From positions 1-59,540 of the forward strand of contig CAAGII010000114.1 of NCBI GenBank assembly GCA_900769875.1: a stretch of 59,540 nt of DNA, read 5' to 3'. Shown in pieces: positions 33,902-41,817 of this stretch. A model generated the notes under the pieces. The model was not told the origin of the DNA, did not search any database, and worked only from the letters and a program-made list of their open reading frames with translations. This stretch comes from Clostridia bacterium (lineage in GTDB: Bacteria > Bacillota > Clostridia > Christensenellales > Aristaeellaceae). The translations under genes were made by a program, and so were the position numbers. Numbering within the stretch: position 1 is the first letter of the stretch; every line of letters starts with the position of its first letter.

Positions 33902-35491
33902 TCAGTTTTTGAATGTCTCGATGCCGCGCAGAAGCTCCAGCTCGCGCACATCGCGCGCGGTGGTGTACATCCTGCGCGTCAGCACCGCGCCGCAGCGGTA
34001 GTACAGGCAGATGAAGGGACAGTCGTCCACAAACTGCTGCTGGATCTCAAAGAGCTTGCTCTGGAAGGAACCCTGATCCTGACAGGTGCGCAGCTCGCGG
34101 CAGAGCTGCGTCATCTGTGTGGAGCGGTAGCGGCAGTAATTGCCCGTGTTGCCGCTGATGAGCATGAAGCCGTAGTCCGGGCAGGGGTCCATGGCGTAGC
34201 TGGCAAGCGCCAGATGGAACGCGCCCTTGTCCAGCTTAAACTGCAGGTCTGAAAACTTCATGGTGGTGATGGATACGTCGATGCCGGCCTCCGCGAGCGA
34301 GCTCTGGATGATGCTTGCCGCGTCGTAGCGCACGTTGTTGTCCGGCTCCTCGTACACATACAGGTCAAGCTTGAGGTGCACCAGCTTGTTGTCCTCCACG
34401 CGGTCGTAGAAGCCGTCCTCATTGCTGTCGCCCCAGCCCGCGTCCTCCAGCAGCTTGCGCGCTGCTGCCACGTTGCGTACACAGGCGCTGTCCACGCTGC
34501 TGTTGTACATCCACGTGCCGTTGATGAAGGGCGTGTTTGTGCGATCCACCATGCCCATGTAGGCGGTGGTGGCGATCTGGTCGGCGTCGATGGCGTAGCG
34601 GATGGCCTTGCGCACGTTCACATCCTTGAGGATGCCGTAGGAATGGTTCATCAGCAGGGTTTCCAGCTGATTGGTGCGGTAGTTAATGGCCAGGGACGAG
34701 GTGCCGCTCTTGTACTGCGCCGCCGCGATGGTGCGGGTGAATATGGCGTCCACGCGGGCGTATTCATACGCCTCCACCACGGCGGAGGGCGTATCGTGGC
34801 AAAGGACAGTGATTTCCTTCACCTGCGGCGCGTGCTGCCACCAGTAGGGATTGACCGAGAGGGAAATGTAGTTGCCGGCGGAAAACTTCTCAATCCGGTA
34901 CGGGCCGCTCCCGGGCGGGTTATCCTCGCTCAGGCGCGCCTGCGGCAGCACGGGGAAGGTCATGGCGAAGAGAAAGCCCCAGTACGCGCGGTCGGACTTC
35001 GCCTTGATGACCACGGTGCGCTCGTCCTTCACGGTGACGGAATCCACAAAGTAGCGCAGATTCTGATAGTAGCCCTTGTCGGAGGCGTTTTCGTCGTTTG
35101 CGCGCTCCAGAATGTATTTGAGCGTTGCCGCAACGTCGGATGCGGTGAGGGGCGTGCCGTCGGAGAAGGTCACGTCCTTGCGCAGGTGGAACGTCCATGT
35201 GCGGCTGTTGCCCGACACATCCCAGCTTTCGGCGATGCCGGGCTCGGGCGTGTAGTTGTCGCCGATGACCACCAGCGACTCGTAGATCAGGTCGTACACG
35301 CTCATGATGTCGCGCTCCTGCGGGCTGAGCGGATCAATCACCGTGGTCTTGGTGGACTGAATCCCCACGACCAGGCTGCTTTCCACATTAGAAGCCGAAG
35401 CTGCCCTCCAGGGCGTCAAGGCCGGAAGCACGCACAGCGCCAGCGCCCACGCTGTTATACGCGCCAAAGTAGAGCGCATCGTAGATGCCAT
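33902..35491 (-). CDS. ABC transporter solute-binding protein, family 5 (peptide/oligosaccharide type)
   Basis: A signal peptide (residues 1-33, ending near ASA) leads a 529-residue SBP_bac_5 protein: YDLIYESLVVIGDN, PGIAESWDVSGNSRTWTFHLRKDVTFSDGTPLTASDV (in two parts either side of the WTFHLR core) and a C-terminal lobe. No lipobox cysteine is visible at the cleavage site, which is unusual for a Gram-positive binding protein. No permease or ATPase gene is adjacent, so it is an orphan within a translation operon. The coding region overlaps the upstream transglycosylase gene by 104 nt. The start is ATG 35491 (AAGGG about 12 nt ahead) or ATG 35479. Confidence 0.85.
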   Translation of the reverse strand: MASTMRSTLARITAWALALCVLPALTPWRAASASNVESSLVVGIQSTKTTVIDPLSPQERDIMSVYDLIYESLVVIGDNYTPEPGIAESWDVSGNSRTWTFHLRKDVTFSDGTPLTASDVAATLKYILERANDENASDKGYYQNLRYFVDSVTVKDERTVVIKAKSDRAYWGFLFAMTFPVLPQARLSEDNPPGSGPYRIEKFSAGNYISLSVNPYWWQHAPQVKEITVLCHDTPSAVVEAYEYARVDAIFTRTIAAAQYKSGTSSLAINYRTNQLETLLMNHSYGILKDVNVRKAIRYAIDADQIATTAYMGMVDRTNTPFINGTWMYNSSVDSACVRNVAAARKLLEDAGWGDSNEDGFYDRVEDNKLVHLKLDLYVYEEPDNNVRYDAASIIQSSLAEAGIDVSITTMKFSDLQFKLDKGAFHLALASYAMDPCPDYGFMLISGNTGNYCRYRSTQMTQLCRELRTCQDQGSFQSKLFEIQQQFVDDCPFICLYYRCGAVLTRRMYTTARDVRELELLRGIETFKN

Positions 35492-36470
35492 AATCGCGGT
35501 TCACCCTTCCTGCATAGATCTTGGTGGGGCCCTCCGGCATGCTGCTCAGCGACAGCGTGCGCCTGTTTGGCGCATAGGCGCTGTTTCTGAGCCATGAGGA
35601 GATTTCGCCCTGACCGGCATGATAGGCGCTGCACACCGTCACAGCGTCGCCATAGAACAGATTGGACAGATAATTCAGATACCAGCAGCCGAAGCGGATG
35701 TTGGTTTCCGGCTCCCACAGCTGCTCGGCTGTGTAGGTGCTGTCGAGCCTGAGCTTGTGGGCGATCCACTGGGCGGTGTCGGGCATCAGCTGCATCAGGC
35801 CGCGCGCGCCCACGCGGCTCTCGGCGGAGGGATTAAAGCTGCTTTCGTTGAGAATGATGGCGGCGACAAACGCAGGCTGGAGATTGTACTCGGCCGCGTA
35901 GCGCTCAATGAGCGCGCGGTATTCCAGCGGGTGCGCGTTCACGGTCTGCTGATACGCCGCCTGACGCTCTCGCTCGGCTGTCAGGATGGAGGCGCGCAGC
36001 AGCGCGCTGGCTGTGCACAGCCCCAGCCCCAGCAGGATGCAGACGATGATGGTGGCGCTCATCCATGTGGGCACGCGACGGGCTTCGCGCTCCGCCTCCA
36101 GCTGCTCCGCCGCGTACCTGGAAGCCATTTCGTCAGGCGGGGTTTCGAGCATGCGCCTTTGACGGACGCGGCGCTGGATCGGCGGCTCCTCCCGACTCTG
36201 GGAGGGCGGGTATGCGCTCTGCGCCGTATGCGGCATGGCGTCCGGTTGCTGCGGCTGAGGAAACGGCGAATCCTCCGGCCCCGCCGCGGTGATGCGCTGC
36301 ATGGCACGCGGCGCGGGCATGGCGGCGCTTTGCCGCACCTGCGTCCGCTGCGGAATGGTGTAGGTCGCCAGCGGCTCCCGCTGCGCGGCGGCGCTGTCTA
36401 TCTGGGCAGCCTGGCGGTAGCGGTCGGATCGGCGTGAGCGTTCACGCGGCGGGTTGGTCGTGGGCTGCAT
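35388..36470 (-). CDS. Membrane-anchored lytic transglycosylase (SLT domain)
   Basis: The 360-residue protein has a disordered Arg/Gln/Pro-rich cytoplasmic N-terminus (about 1-130), one transmembrane segment (about 137-160) and an extracellular SLT domain: IILNESSFNPSAESRVGARG (catalytic Glu), then LMQLMPDTAQWIA and ETNIRFGCWYLNYL. It would cleave peptidoglycan to 1,6-anhydro-muropeptides. After the usual domain end near YDALYF there are about 25 extra residues, and these overlap the start of the next gene. ATG 36470 has AGGAGG 5 nt ahead. It follows coaE by 54 nt. Confidence 0.9.
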   Translation of the reverse strand: MQPTTNPPRERSRRSDRYRQAAQIDSAAAQREPLATYTIPQRTQVRQSAAMPAPRAMQRITAAGPEDSPFPQPQQPDAMPHTAQSAYPPSQSREEPPIQRRVRQRRMLETPPDEMASRYAAEQLEAEREARRVPTWMSATIIVCILLGLGLCTASALLRASILTAERERQAAYQQTVNAHPLEYRALIERYAAEYNLQPAFVAAIILNESSFNPSAESRVGARGLMQLMPDTAQWIAHKLRLDSTYTAEQLWEPETNIRFGCWYLNYLSNLFYGDAVTVCSAYHAGQGEISSWLRNSAYAPNRRTLSLSSMPEGPTKIYAGRVNRDYGIYDALYFGAYNSVGAGAVRASGLDALEGSFGF

Positions 36471-36524
36471 AGACCCCTCCTGTGGATAACGCAGCGTCGC
36501 TGCGGCTTGGGTAAGGCGCGCGGG

Positions 36525-37130
36525 TCAGCGTTGCGCCAGCGCGAGCTCCTGCGCGTAGAGCGCGGGAATCATATGCTTAGTGTAGCTGATGGAGCCGCTT
36601 GTGTCAATCACCACTTGTGCGCGGCGGGCCTTTTCATCAGCGGGGAGCTGGCTTGCGATGCGCGCCTCAGCCTCCTGCTCGGTCAGCGAGTCGCGCGCCA
36701 TCAGGCGCTGCAGCTGCAGCGCGTGCGGGATGTACACGCACCACACACGCTCGCACAGGCTGTCCAGCCCCTTTTCGTAGAGCAGGGGCATGTCCAGCAC
36801 ACACAGGTCTGCGCCCCGCTCCTCTGCGCTCCTGATTTCGTCCCCGATCAAGGCGCGCAGAAGCGGCTGCATGATGCCGTCCAGCGTCTCGCGGTCACGG
36901 TCGGAGGAGAACACCAGACGGCCAAGCGCCCTTCGGTTCAGCGTGCCGTCCTGCGAAAAGACCTCGTCTCCGAAGGCCTGACGGATGGCGGGCAGCGCCT
37001 TTCCGCCGGGCGCTGTCAGACGGCGCGAAAGCTCGTCGCCGTCGATGACCGCGGCGCCCAGCTCCCGCAGCGTTTCGGATACATTGCTCTTGCCGCAGCT
37101 GATGCCGCCGGTCAGACCGATGATGCGCAT
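36525..37130 (-). CDS. coaE: Dephospho-CoA kinase
   Basis: CoaE adds the 3'-phosphate in the last step of CoA synthesis. The 201-residue protein has the P-loop GLTGGISCGKSNV (residues 5-17), IDGDELSRRL and LDMPLLYEKGLD, all typical. ATG 37130 has AGGGGG 8 nt ahead; the longer frame upstream lacks a ribosome site. It is the first gene of the run coaE-SLT-SBP-prmA-rsmE-mtaB-FAD-HIT-rpsU, just after the telA terminator; no clear promoter was recognised in the 64-nt gap. Confidence 0.94.
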   Translation of the reverse strand: MRIIGLTGGISCGKSNVSETLRELGAAVIDGDELSRRLTAPGGKALPAIRQAFGDEVFSQDGTLNRRALGRLVFSSDRDRETLDGIMQPLLRALIGDEIRSAEERGADLCVLDMPLLYEKGLDSLCERVWCVYIPHALQLQRLMARDSLTEQEAEARIASQLPADEKARRAQVVIDTSGSISYTKHMIPALYAQELALAQR

Positions 37131-37194
37131 GACAGAATCCCCCTTGTGCATAACGGAACAGCAGGCAGGATTGTTCCCGCGCGCCGCCCGCACG

Positions 37195-37226
37195 AAAAAG
37201 CTGCCCGGCAAGGTATCTCGCCGGGC
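37195..37226 (-). terminator. Terminator after telA
   Basis: GCCCGGC and GCCGGGC arms on the minus strand with a 10-nt loop are followed by AGCTTTTT. Confidence 0.75.
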
Positions 37227-37243
37227 GGCCGTCAGCCAGCAGC

Positions 37244-38440
37244 TTACATATTGGTCTGGAGGAGCTTCTGCTTCAGCTCGTTCTCCATCTTGTACAGCTC
37301 CTTTTCGGCGGCGATGCGCTTTTCGTGACCCTCCTTCTGGATGGTCATCACCTCGTTGATGGTGTCAATCAGGCTCTGGTTGGTTTCCACCAGCGTTTCG
37401 ATGTCAATGATGCCACGCTCGGCCTCGCGCGCGGTCTCCACCGTGCCAATCTTGAGCGCCTCGGCGTTTTTGCGCAGCAGGTCGTTGGTCATGTCGGTCA
37501 CGGCGGTCTGCGCCTTGAGCGCCTGCTGGCTGTGATGCAGGCCCAGCGCCAGCACCATCTGGCTCTTCCACAGCGGCAGCGTGTTGCTCAGGGTGGACTG
37601 GATGCGCTCCACCAGCAGGCTGTCGTTATTCTGCAGCAGCCGGATCTGCGGCGCCATCTGCATGCTCACCTGACGGGTCAGCTTCAGGTCGTGCAGCTTC
37701 TTTTCCAGACGGTCGCACTGCGCGGCCAGGTCGTTGGCCTTCTGCGCGTCCATGGGATCGCCGGTCTGCGCTGCCAGCTCCTGCAGCGACTTCAGCTCCG
37801 TTTCGCGGACGCGGGCAAGGTACTCGTCGCCGGCGATGATGTAGAGCGTCAGCTGACGGAAGTAGGCGCTGTTCTGGTCGTAGAGCCGGTCGAACATCGC
37901 CACATCCTTGAGCAGCTGCGCCTGATAGCCCTCCAGCTTGTCCGTAATGGTATCCACATTGGAGCTGACCTTCTGGAAGCTTGCCTGCATGCGGTTGATG
38001 CGATCCTGCGCGCTGGTGAAGAGCTTGCGCAGACCCTTGGGCTCCTCGCTGTCGCGCTCAAAGCCCTTCAGCTCGCTGACCAGATTGACCAGCATATCGC
38101 CCACGGGGCCGGAATCCTGCGTCTTGACCGCCTCCAGCGCCGTGTCGGAGAACTGCGCGATGTTCTTCTGCGCGTCCGCGCCGAAGAGCAGCACATGATC
38201 TGGATTGGTCACGTCCAGCTTGCTGATGAACGACTCGATCGCCTTGCGCTCGCTGTCGGTCAGCTTCGCGTCCGCCAGACGGGGACGCTGCGGCTCCTCC
38301 TCCTTCCGCTGCGCCATGGTCACCACGGGCGCGGCAGGCTCCTCGGGCAGCTGCTGGATGCTCTTTTCCGGCTCGGCGGAAAGCGGCCTGTCAGGCTCCT
38401 CCAGGTTCAAGGAAAGTACCAGGTTGTTCATCTCGCTCAT
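37244..38440 (-). CDS. TelA/KlaA family (toxic anion resistance) protein
   Basis: The 398-residue soluble, mostly helical protein matches the TelA family: LTDSERKAIESFISKLD, a central coiled-coil region (about 120-260), QIRLLQNNDSLLVERIQSTL, and LPLWKSQMVLALGLHHSQQAL. Members are linked to tellurite and envelope-stress resistance; the biochemical role is unclear. ATG 38440 has AAAAGGAG 8 nt ahead. It follows xpaC by 45 nt, reproducing the xpaC-yaaN pair of Bacillus, so the two probably act together. Confidence 0.92.
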   Translation of the reverse strand: MSEMNNLVLSLNLEEPDRPLSAEPEKSIQQLPEEPAAPVVTMAQRKEEEPQRPRLADAKLTDSERKAIESFISKLDVTNPDHVLLFGADAQKNIAQFSDTALEAVKTQDSGPVGDMLVNLVSELKGFERDSEEPKGLRKLFTSAQDRINRMQASFQKVSSNVDTITDKLEGYQAQLLKDVAMFDRLYDQNSAYFRQLTLYIIAGDEYLARVRETELKSLQELAAQTGDPMDAQKANDLAAQCDRLEKKLHDLKLTRQVSMQMAPQIRLLQNNDSLLVERIQSTLSNTLPLWKSQMVLALGLHHSQQALKAQTAVTDMTNDLLRKNAEALKIGTVETAREAERGIIDIETLVETNQSLIDTINEVMTIQKEGHEKRIAAEKELYKMENELKQKLLQTNM

Positions 38441-38485
38441 GGTGATCGCTCCTTTTCCATCCATACAGTATGATTTTCGGGGCCG

Positions 38486-39322
38486 TTAATTCCGCTTCTG
38501 CTCGTAAAAGGAGGGGAAGTTTGCCTCGCTGTCGTCAATCCGGGTATCGAGGGTGGGCACATCGCGTTCGCCCATCTGCGCGGCGGCGGCGGTGCGACCC
38601 TTGTAGATCGCGTCGACTTCGGCCTCTCCGGCGGGCACATTGCCCAGACCGCCGTCGACAAAGCCATCGCGCTTGAGCATCTGCTCAAGCACATCAATGT
38701 CGGTGGACACATCCAGCATATCGTCGCGGAACAGATTGTCCAGCTGCTTCTGGCACGCGGTCAGCACCATGTTCATGCCGCGGATGAGGGTGCTGCGCGC
38801 CTCGGTCAGGTTGTTGCGCGACACGCCACGGTTCTGCATGGTGCGGTAGCTGGCAAGCATCTTGAGCGTCGTGGGCAGATAGTAGCTCATGAACTTGCGG
38901 ATCTGTGACGCCTTGGCGGGCTTCTCGGCGACAGTTTTGAAGATCTGGGCGCAGATGCGCTCCAGCTCGTACATCTGCTCGGTCAGCGTGGGATCCGGAA
39001 TCGCGTCGTTCTCGGCGCGGATCTTCCGGAGGATCTCGCGGCCCTGATTGATGACGGAATCCGCCGTATCGTCCCCGCTCTTCTGAATGGACTCGATCTC
39101 CTTCATGGGGCGGTCCTGCTTATTGCGGGTGGTGGTATCCAGCCCCTCCGCCATGATGGAGACGATCTTGCCTACCACATAGGCGAAGCCTCCCAGCAGC
39201 GCAATATCAAAAATGCGGAAGGGGTGAAAGATGGATGAAAGCACAAGCGCGGTAATCCCGAAGGTCATCAGTCCCTTGCGGCGCGCCTTCCGTTTTCTGT
39301 TCATATGATCGGTTTTGTTCAT
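38486..39322 (-). CDS. XpaC-like 5-bromo-4-chloroindolyl phosphate hydrolysis family protein
   Basis: The 278-residue protein has a basic N-terminus, one or two hydrophobic segments (about residues 18-50) and a long helical region with MSYYLPTTLKMLASYRTMQN, the XpaC family signature. The family name comes from a reporter-like activity; the native role is unknown. The start is uncertain: ATG 39322 and ATG 39304 both lack a good SD. A good AGGAGG lies upstream of a 10-codon open frame whose stop (TGA) is 1 nt before ATG 39322, suggesting reinitiation. It shares a transcript with telA. Confidence 0.82.
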   Translation of the reverse strand: MNKTDHMNRKRKARRKGLMTFGITALVLSSIFHPFRIFDIALLGGFAYVVGKIVSIMAEGLDTTTRNKQDRPMKEIESIQKSGDDTADSVINQGREILRKIRAENDAIPDPTLTEQMYELERICAQIFKTVAEKPAKASQIRKFMSYYLPTTLKMLASYRTMQNRGVSRNNLTEARSTLIRGMNMVLTACQKQLDNLFRDDMLDVSTDIDVLEQMLKRDGFVDGGLGNVPAGEAEVDAIYKGRTAAAAQMGERDVPTLDTRIDDSEANFPSFYEQKRN

Positions 39323-39427
39323 GTCAGCGGCGGGCTGTGTCAGGCACAGCTGCCATATATCCTCCTTCCGTGGATGGGGGTCAGACAGCACGTCGCGACG
39401 CCATCGCGTCACGCAGGCAACACGTAC

Positions 39428-39456
39428 AGTATGGCACATTTATCGGCCGGTTTCAA
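39428..39456 (-). promoter_or_regulatory. Promoter of xpaC-telA
   Basis: Minus-strand TTGAAA (39451-39456) and CATACT (39428-39433) are separated by 17 bp. Confidence 0.65.
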
Positions 39457-39738
39457 GGGGAAACTGCTTAAAAACAACGTTTCGCAGATTAAAATATCAG
39501 GAGAAAGCGTCCTTCTGTCAATCAGGAAGGGAATACCGTGGTGTGCGCCGAATCATGTATCCCAAAGACGCTGGAGCCTGAAACGACATAAGGAGGAAGT
39601 AAGCAGAAGGACTTGGTCGATCATGCCGAGCTTGTGCTGGATGGCAGGCGCATCATCATGAGCGACCACGCAGACCTTTCCTTCACGGGCTGCTGTGTCA
39701 ATTTCGTGACCGCTCTGTAGCGGAAGGAGAGAAAACCG
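39457..39738 (+). other. Intergenic region upstream of the second GH31 gene
   Basis: With the xpaC leader, more than 400 bp are gene-free here. An AAGGAGG near 39590 is followed by no good start. A short open stretch ending TAG at 39718-39720 translates to a plausible peptide segment (ELVLDGRRIIMSDHADLSF) but has stops upstream and no valid initiator, so it may be a gene remnant. No clear promoter or riboswitch was recognised. Confidence 0.4.
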
Positions 39739-41715
39739 ATGGAATCAGTGTATTTTTCACGGGAGGGCGGCTCCCTTGTATTCCGCAATCACGGCGAGAC
39801 GCTGCTCATCACCCCGTGGAATCGGGACACGCTGCGCGTCCGCTCCGTGATGATGTCGGAGATTTCGGACGAACGCTGGGCGCTGCTGGACAGGGACGAC
39901 ACGGGGGCGGAGATCAGGATTGGCGAAAACGAGGCCTCCATTACCTGCGGCAGCCTCACCGCGACAGTGACGGTCGAGGGCTGGCATGAGCGCGGCCGCA
40001 TTGTGTTTACCAACCGTGAGGGCAGGGTGCTGCTGCGCGAACGCGGCAGCGAGGGCGCCATCGCCGCCTATGCGCGCCATTTTCAGCCGGCTTTGGGCGG
40101 CGATTACCGCCTGACGGTCTCCTTCTGCGCGCAGGAGGGGGAGCATCTGTACGGCATGGGGCAGTACCAGCAGGAGGAGCTTGATCTGAAGTACACGACG
40201 CTCGAGCTTGCTCAGCGCAACAGTCAGGCAAGCGTGCCCTTCTATATGAGCAGTCTTGGCTACGGCTTTCTGTGGCACAACCCGGCGGTGGGTCAGGCCA
40301 CCTTCGGCAAGAATTACATGGTACGGCAGGCGGAGTCAACCCGGCAGATGGATTATGTGGTGTTTTCCGGCGAAACCCCGGCGCAGATCAGCCTCGCATA
40401 CGCGAGGGCGACAGGCTTCGCGCCGATGATGCCCGATTCGCTGACAGGGCTGTGGCAGTGCAAGCTGCGCTACTGGAATCAGGAGCAGGTGCTTGAGGTG
40501 GCGCGGGAATACAGGCGCCGCGGACTGCCCCTGGATGTGATGGTGGTGGATTTCTTCCACTGGCCGAAGATGGGCGACTACCGCTTTGATCCTGAGTTCT
40601 TCCCCGACCCGGAGAGGATGTGCGCCGAGCTGCGCGATATGGGCGTGACCTGCATGGTCAGCGTGTGGCCGCAGGTATCGCACGAAAGCGAGAACTATCA
40701 TGACATGCGCCGCAAAAACCTGCTGGTGCGCAGCGAGTACGGCGAGCAGATCGGCATGCGCTTTGGCGGCGACAGCATGTTCTTTGACGCGACCAATCCG
40801 CGCGCCCGGGACTATGTGTGGGCGCTGTGCAAGCGCAATTACTGGGACAGGGGCGTGCGCATGTTCTGGCTGGACGAGGCGGAGCCCGAATATGGCACCT
40901 ACGACTACAGCAATTACCGCTACTATTCGGGCACCGTGCTGCAGACCGGCAACGCGTATCCGCAGGCGTTCGCCCGCTGCTTCTATGATGGCATGCGCGC
41001 GGAGGGCGTGGACAATCCGGTCAATCTGCTGCGGTGCGCGTGGGCGGGCAGCCAGCGCTACGGCGCGCTGGTGTGGAGCGGCGATATTTTCAGCAGCTGG
41101 GAGTGCTTCCGCATGCAGGTGTGCGCCGGGCTGAACATGGGCATTGCGGGTATCCCGTGGTGGACGACGGATATCGGCGGCTTCCATGGCGGAAGGATCG
41201 ACGACGACGGCTTCCGGGAGCTGCTGATCCGCTGGTTCCAGTGGGGCGCGTACTGTCCGGTGATGCGCCTGCATGGCGATCGACAGCCCTTTGAGACCGT
41301 CACGGCGCGCGATGGTACGCCCCGCGAGCATACCGGCGCGCCCAACGAGCTGTGGTCGTTTGGCGATACGGCGTATGAAATCCTGAAAAAGTATCTCCTT
41401 GTCCGCGAAGCCCTTCGCCCCTACACCCATGAGGTGATGGCTGAGGCGCATGAGGCGGGCAAGCCGGTGATGCGCCCCATGTTCTACGAGTTCCCCGGGG
41501 ATGAGGTCTGCTATACCCTGAAGGATCAGTATCTGTATGGCAGCCGCTACCTTGTCGCGCCGGTGCTGCATCCCGGCGAGCGTGAGCGGCGCGTGTACCT
41601 GCCCAAGGGCGCGTGGCGCAATGTGGATACGGGCGAAATCCTGACAGGAACAGGGGATTGGGCGGTCGTTCCCGCGCCGCTGGACGTGATGCCTGTGCTG
41701 GAACGCCTTGGCTGA
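39739..41715 (+). CDS. GH31 glycosidase (alpha-xylosidase/alpha-glucosidase), second type
   Basis: The 658-residue enzyme carries the GH31 barrel with DVMVVDFFHWPKMGDYRFD, the nucleophile D379 in WLDEAEPE and the acid/base D449 in VWSGDIFSSW, then MRPMFYEFPGD. The WLDE(A)EP form of the nucleophile motif is typical of the alpha-xylosidase subgroup exemplified by the xyloglucan-locus enzymes, different from the KTDFGE form at 17.6-19.9 kb. No signal peptide is present. AAGGAG lies 9 nt before ATG 39739. It is a single gene closed by a terminator. The substrate is inferred to be an alpha-xylosylated oligosaccharide. Confidence 0.92.
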   Translation: MESVYFSREGGSLVFRNHGETLLITPWNRDTLRVRSVMMSEISDERWALLDRDDTGAEIRIGENEASITCGSLTATVTVEGWHERGRIVFTNREGRVLLRERGSEGAIAAYARHFQPALGGDYRLTVSFCAQEGEHLYGMGQYQQEELDLKYTTLELAQRNSQASVPFYMSSLGYGFLWHNPAVGQATFGKNYMVRQAESTRQMDYVVFSGETPAQISLAYARATGFAPMMPDSLTGLWQCKLRYWNQEQVLEVAREYRRRGLPLDVMVVDFFHWPKMGDYRFDPEFFPDPERMCAELRDMGVTCMVSVWPQVSHESENYHDMRRKNLLVRSEYGEQIGMRFGGDSMFFDATNPRARDYVWALCKRNYWDRGVRMFWLDEAEPEYGTYDYSNYRYYSGTVLQTGNAYPQAFARCFYDGMRAEGVDNPVNLLRCAWAGSQRYGALVWSGDIFSSWECFRMQVCAGLNMGIAGIPWWTTDIGGFHGGRIDDDGFRELLIRWFQWGAYCPVMRLHGDRQPFETVTARDGTPREHTGAPNELWSFGDTAYEILKKYLLVREALRPYTHEVMAEAHEAGKPVMRPMFYEFPGDEVCYTLKDQYLYGSRYLVAPVLHPGERERRVYLPKGAWRNVDTGEILTGTGDWAVVPAPLDVMPVLERLG

Positions 41716-41728
41716 AAGGCCGCATCGT

Positions 41729-41756
41729 ACCGCCGGTGAGCATGCCGGCGGTTTTT
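41729..41756 (+). terminator. Terminator after the second GH31 gene
   Basis: ACCGCCGG pairs with CCGGCGGT and is followed by TTTT. Confidence 0.88.
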
Positions 41757-41817
41757 GCGCGCGCAATTTTCCGTACCCGCGCGCATATGCTTTGCTCATC
41801 AAGGGAGGATACCGCCC

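Noticed and set aside
37244..39322. TelA-XpaC as a novel resistance island
   Set aside because: The pair is a standard Bacillus/Clostridia combination with no other tellurite genes nearby.
39480..39610. Possible riboswitch ahead of the second GH31 gene
   Set aside because: Short conserved-looking pieces were compared by eye with cobalamin, c-di-GMP and glycine classes, but the required core elements and spacing are missing.
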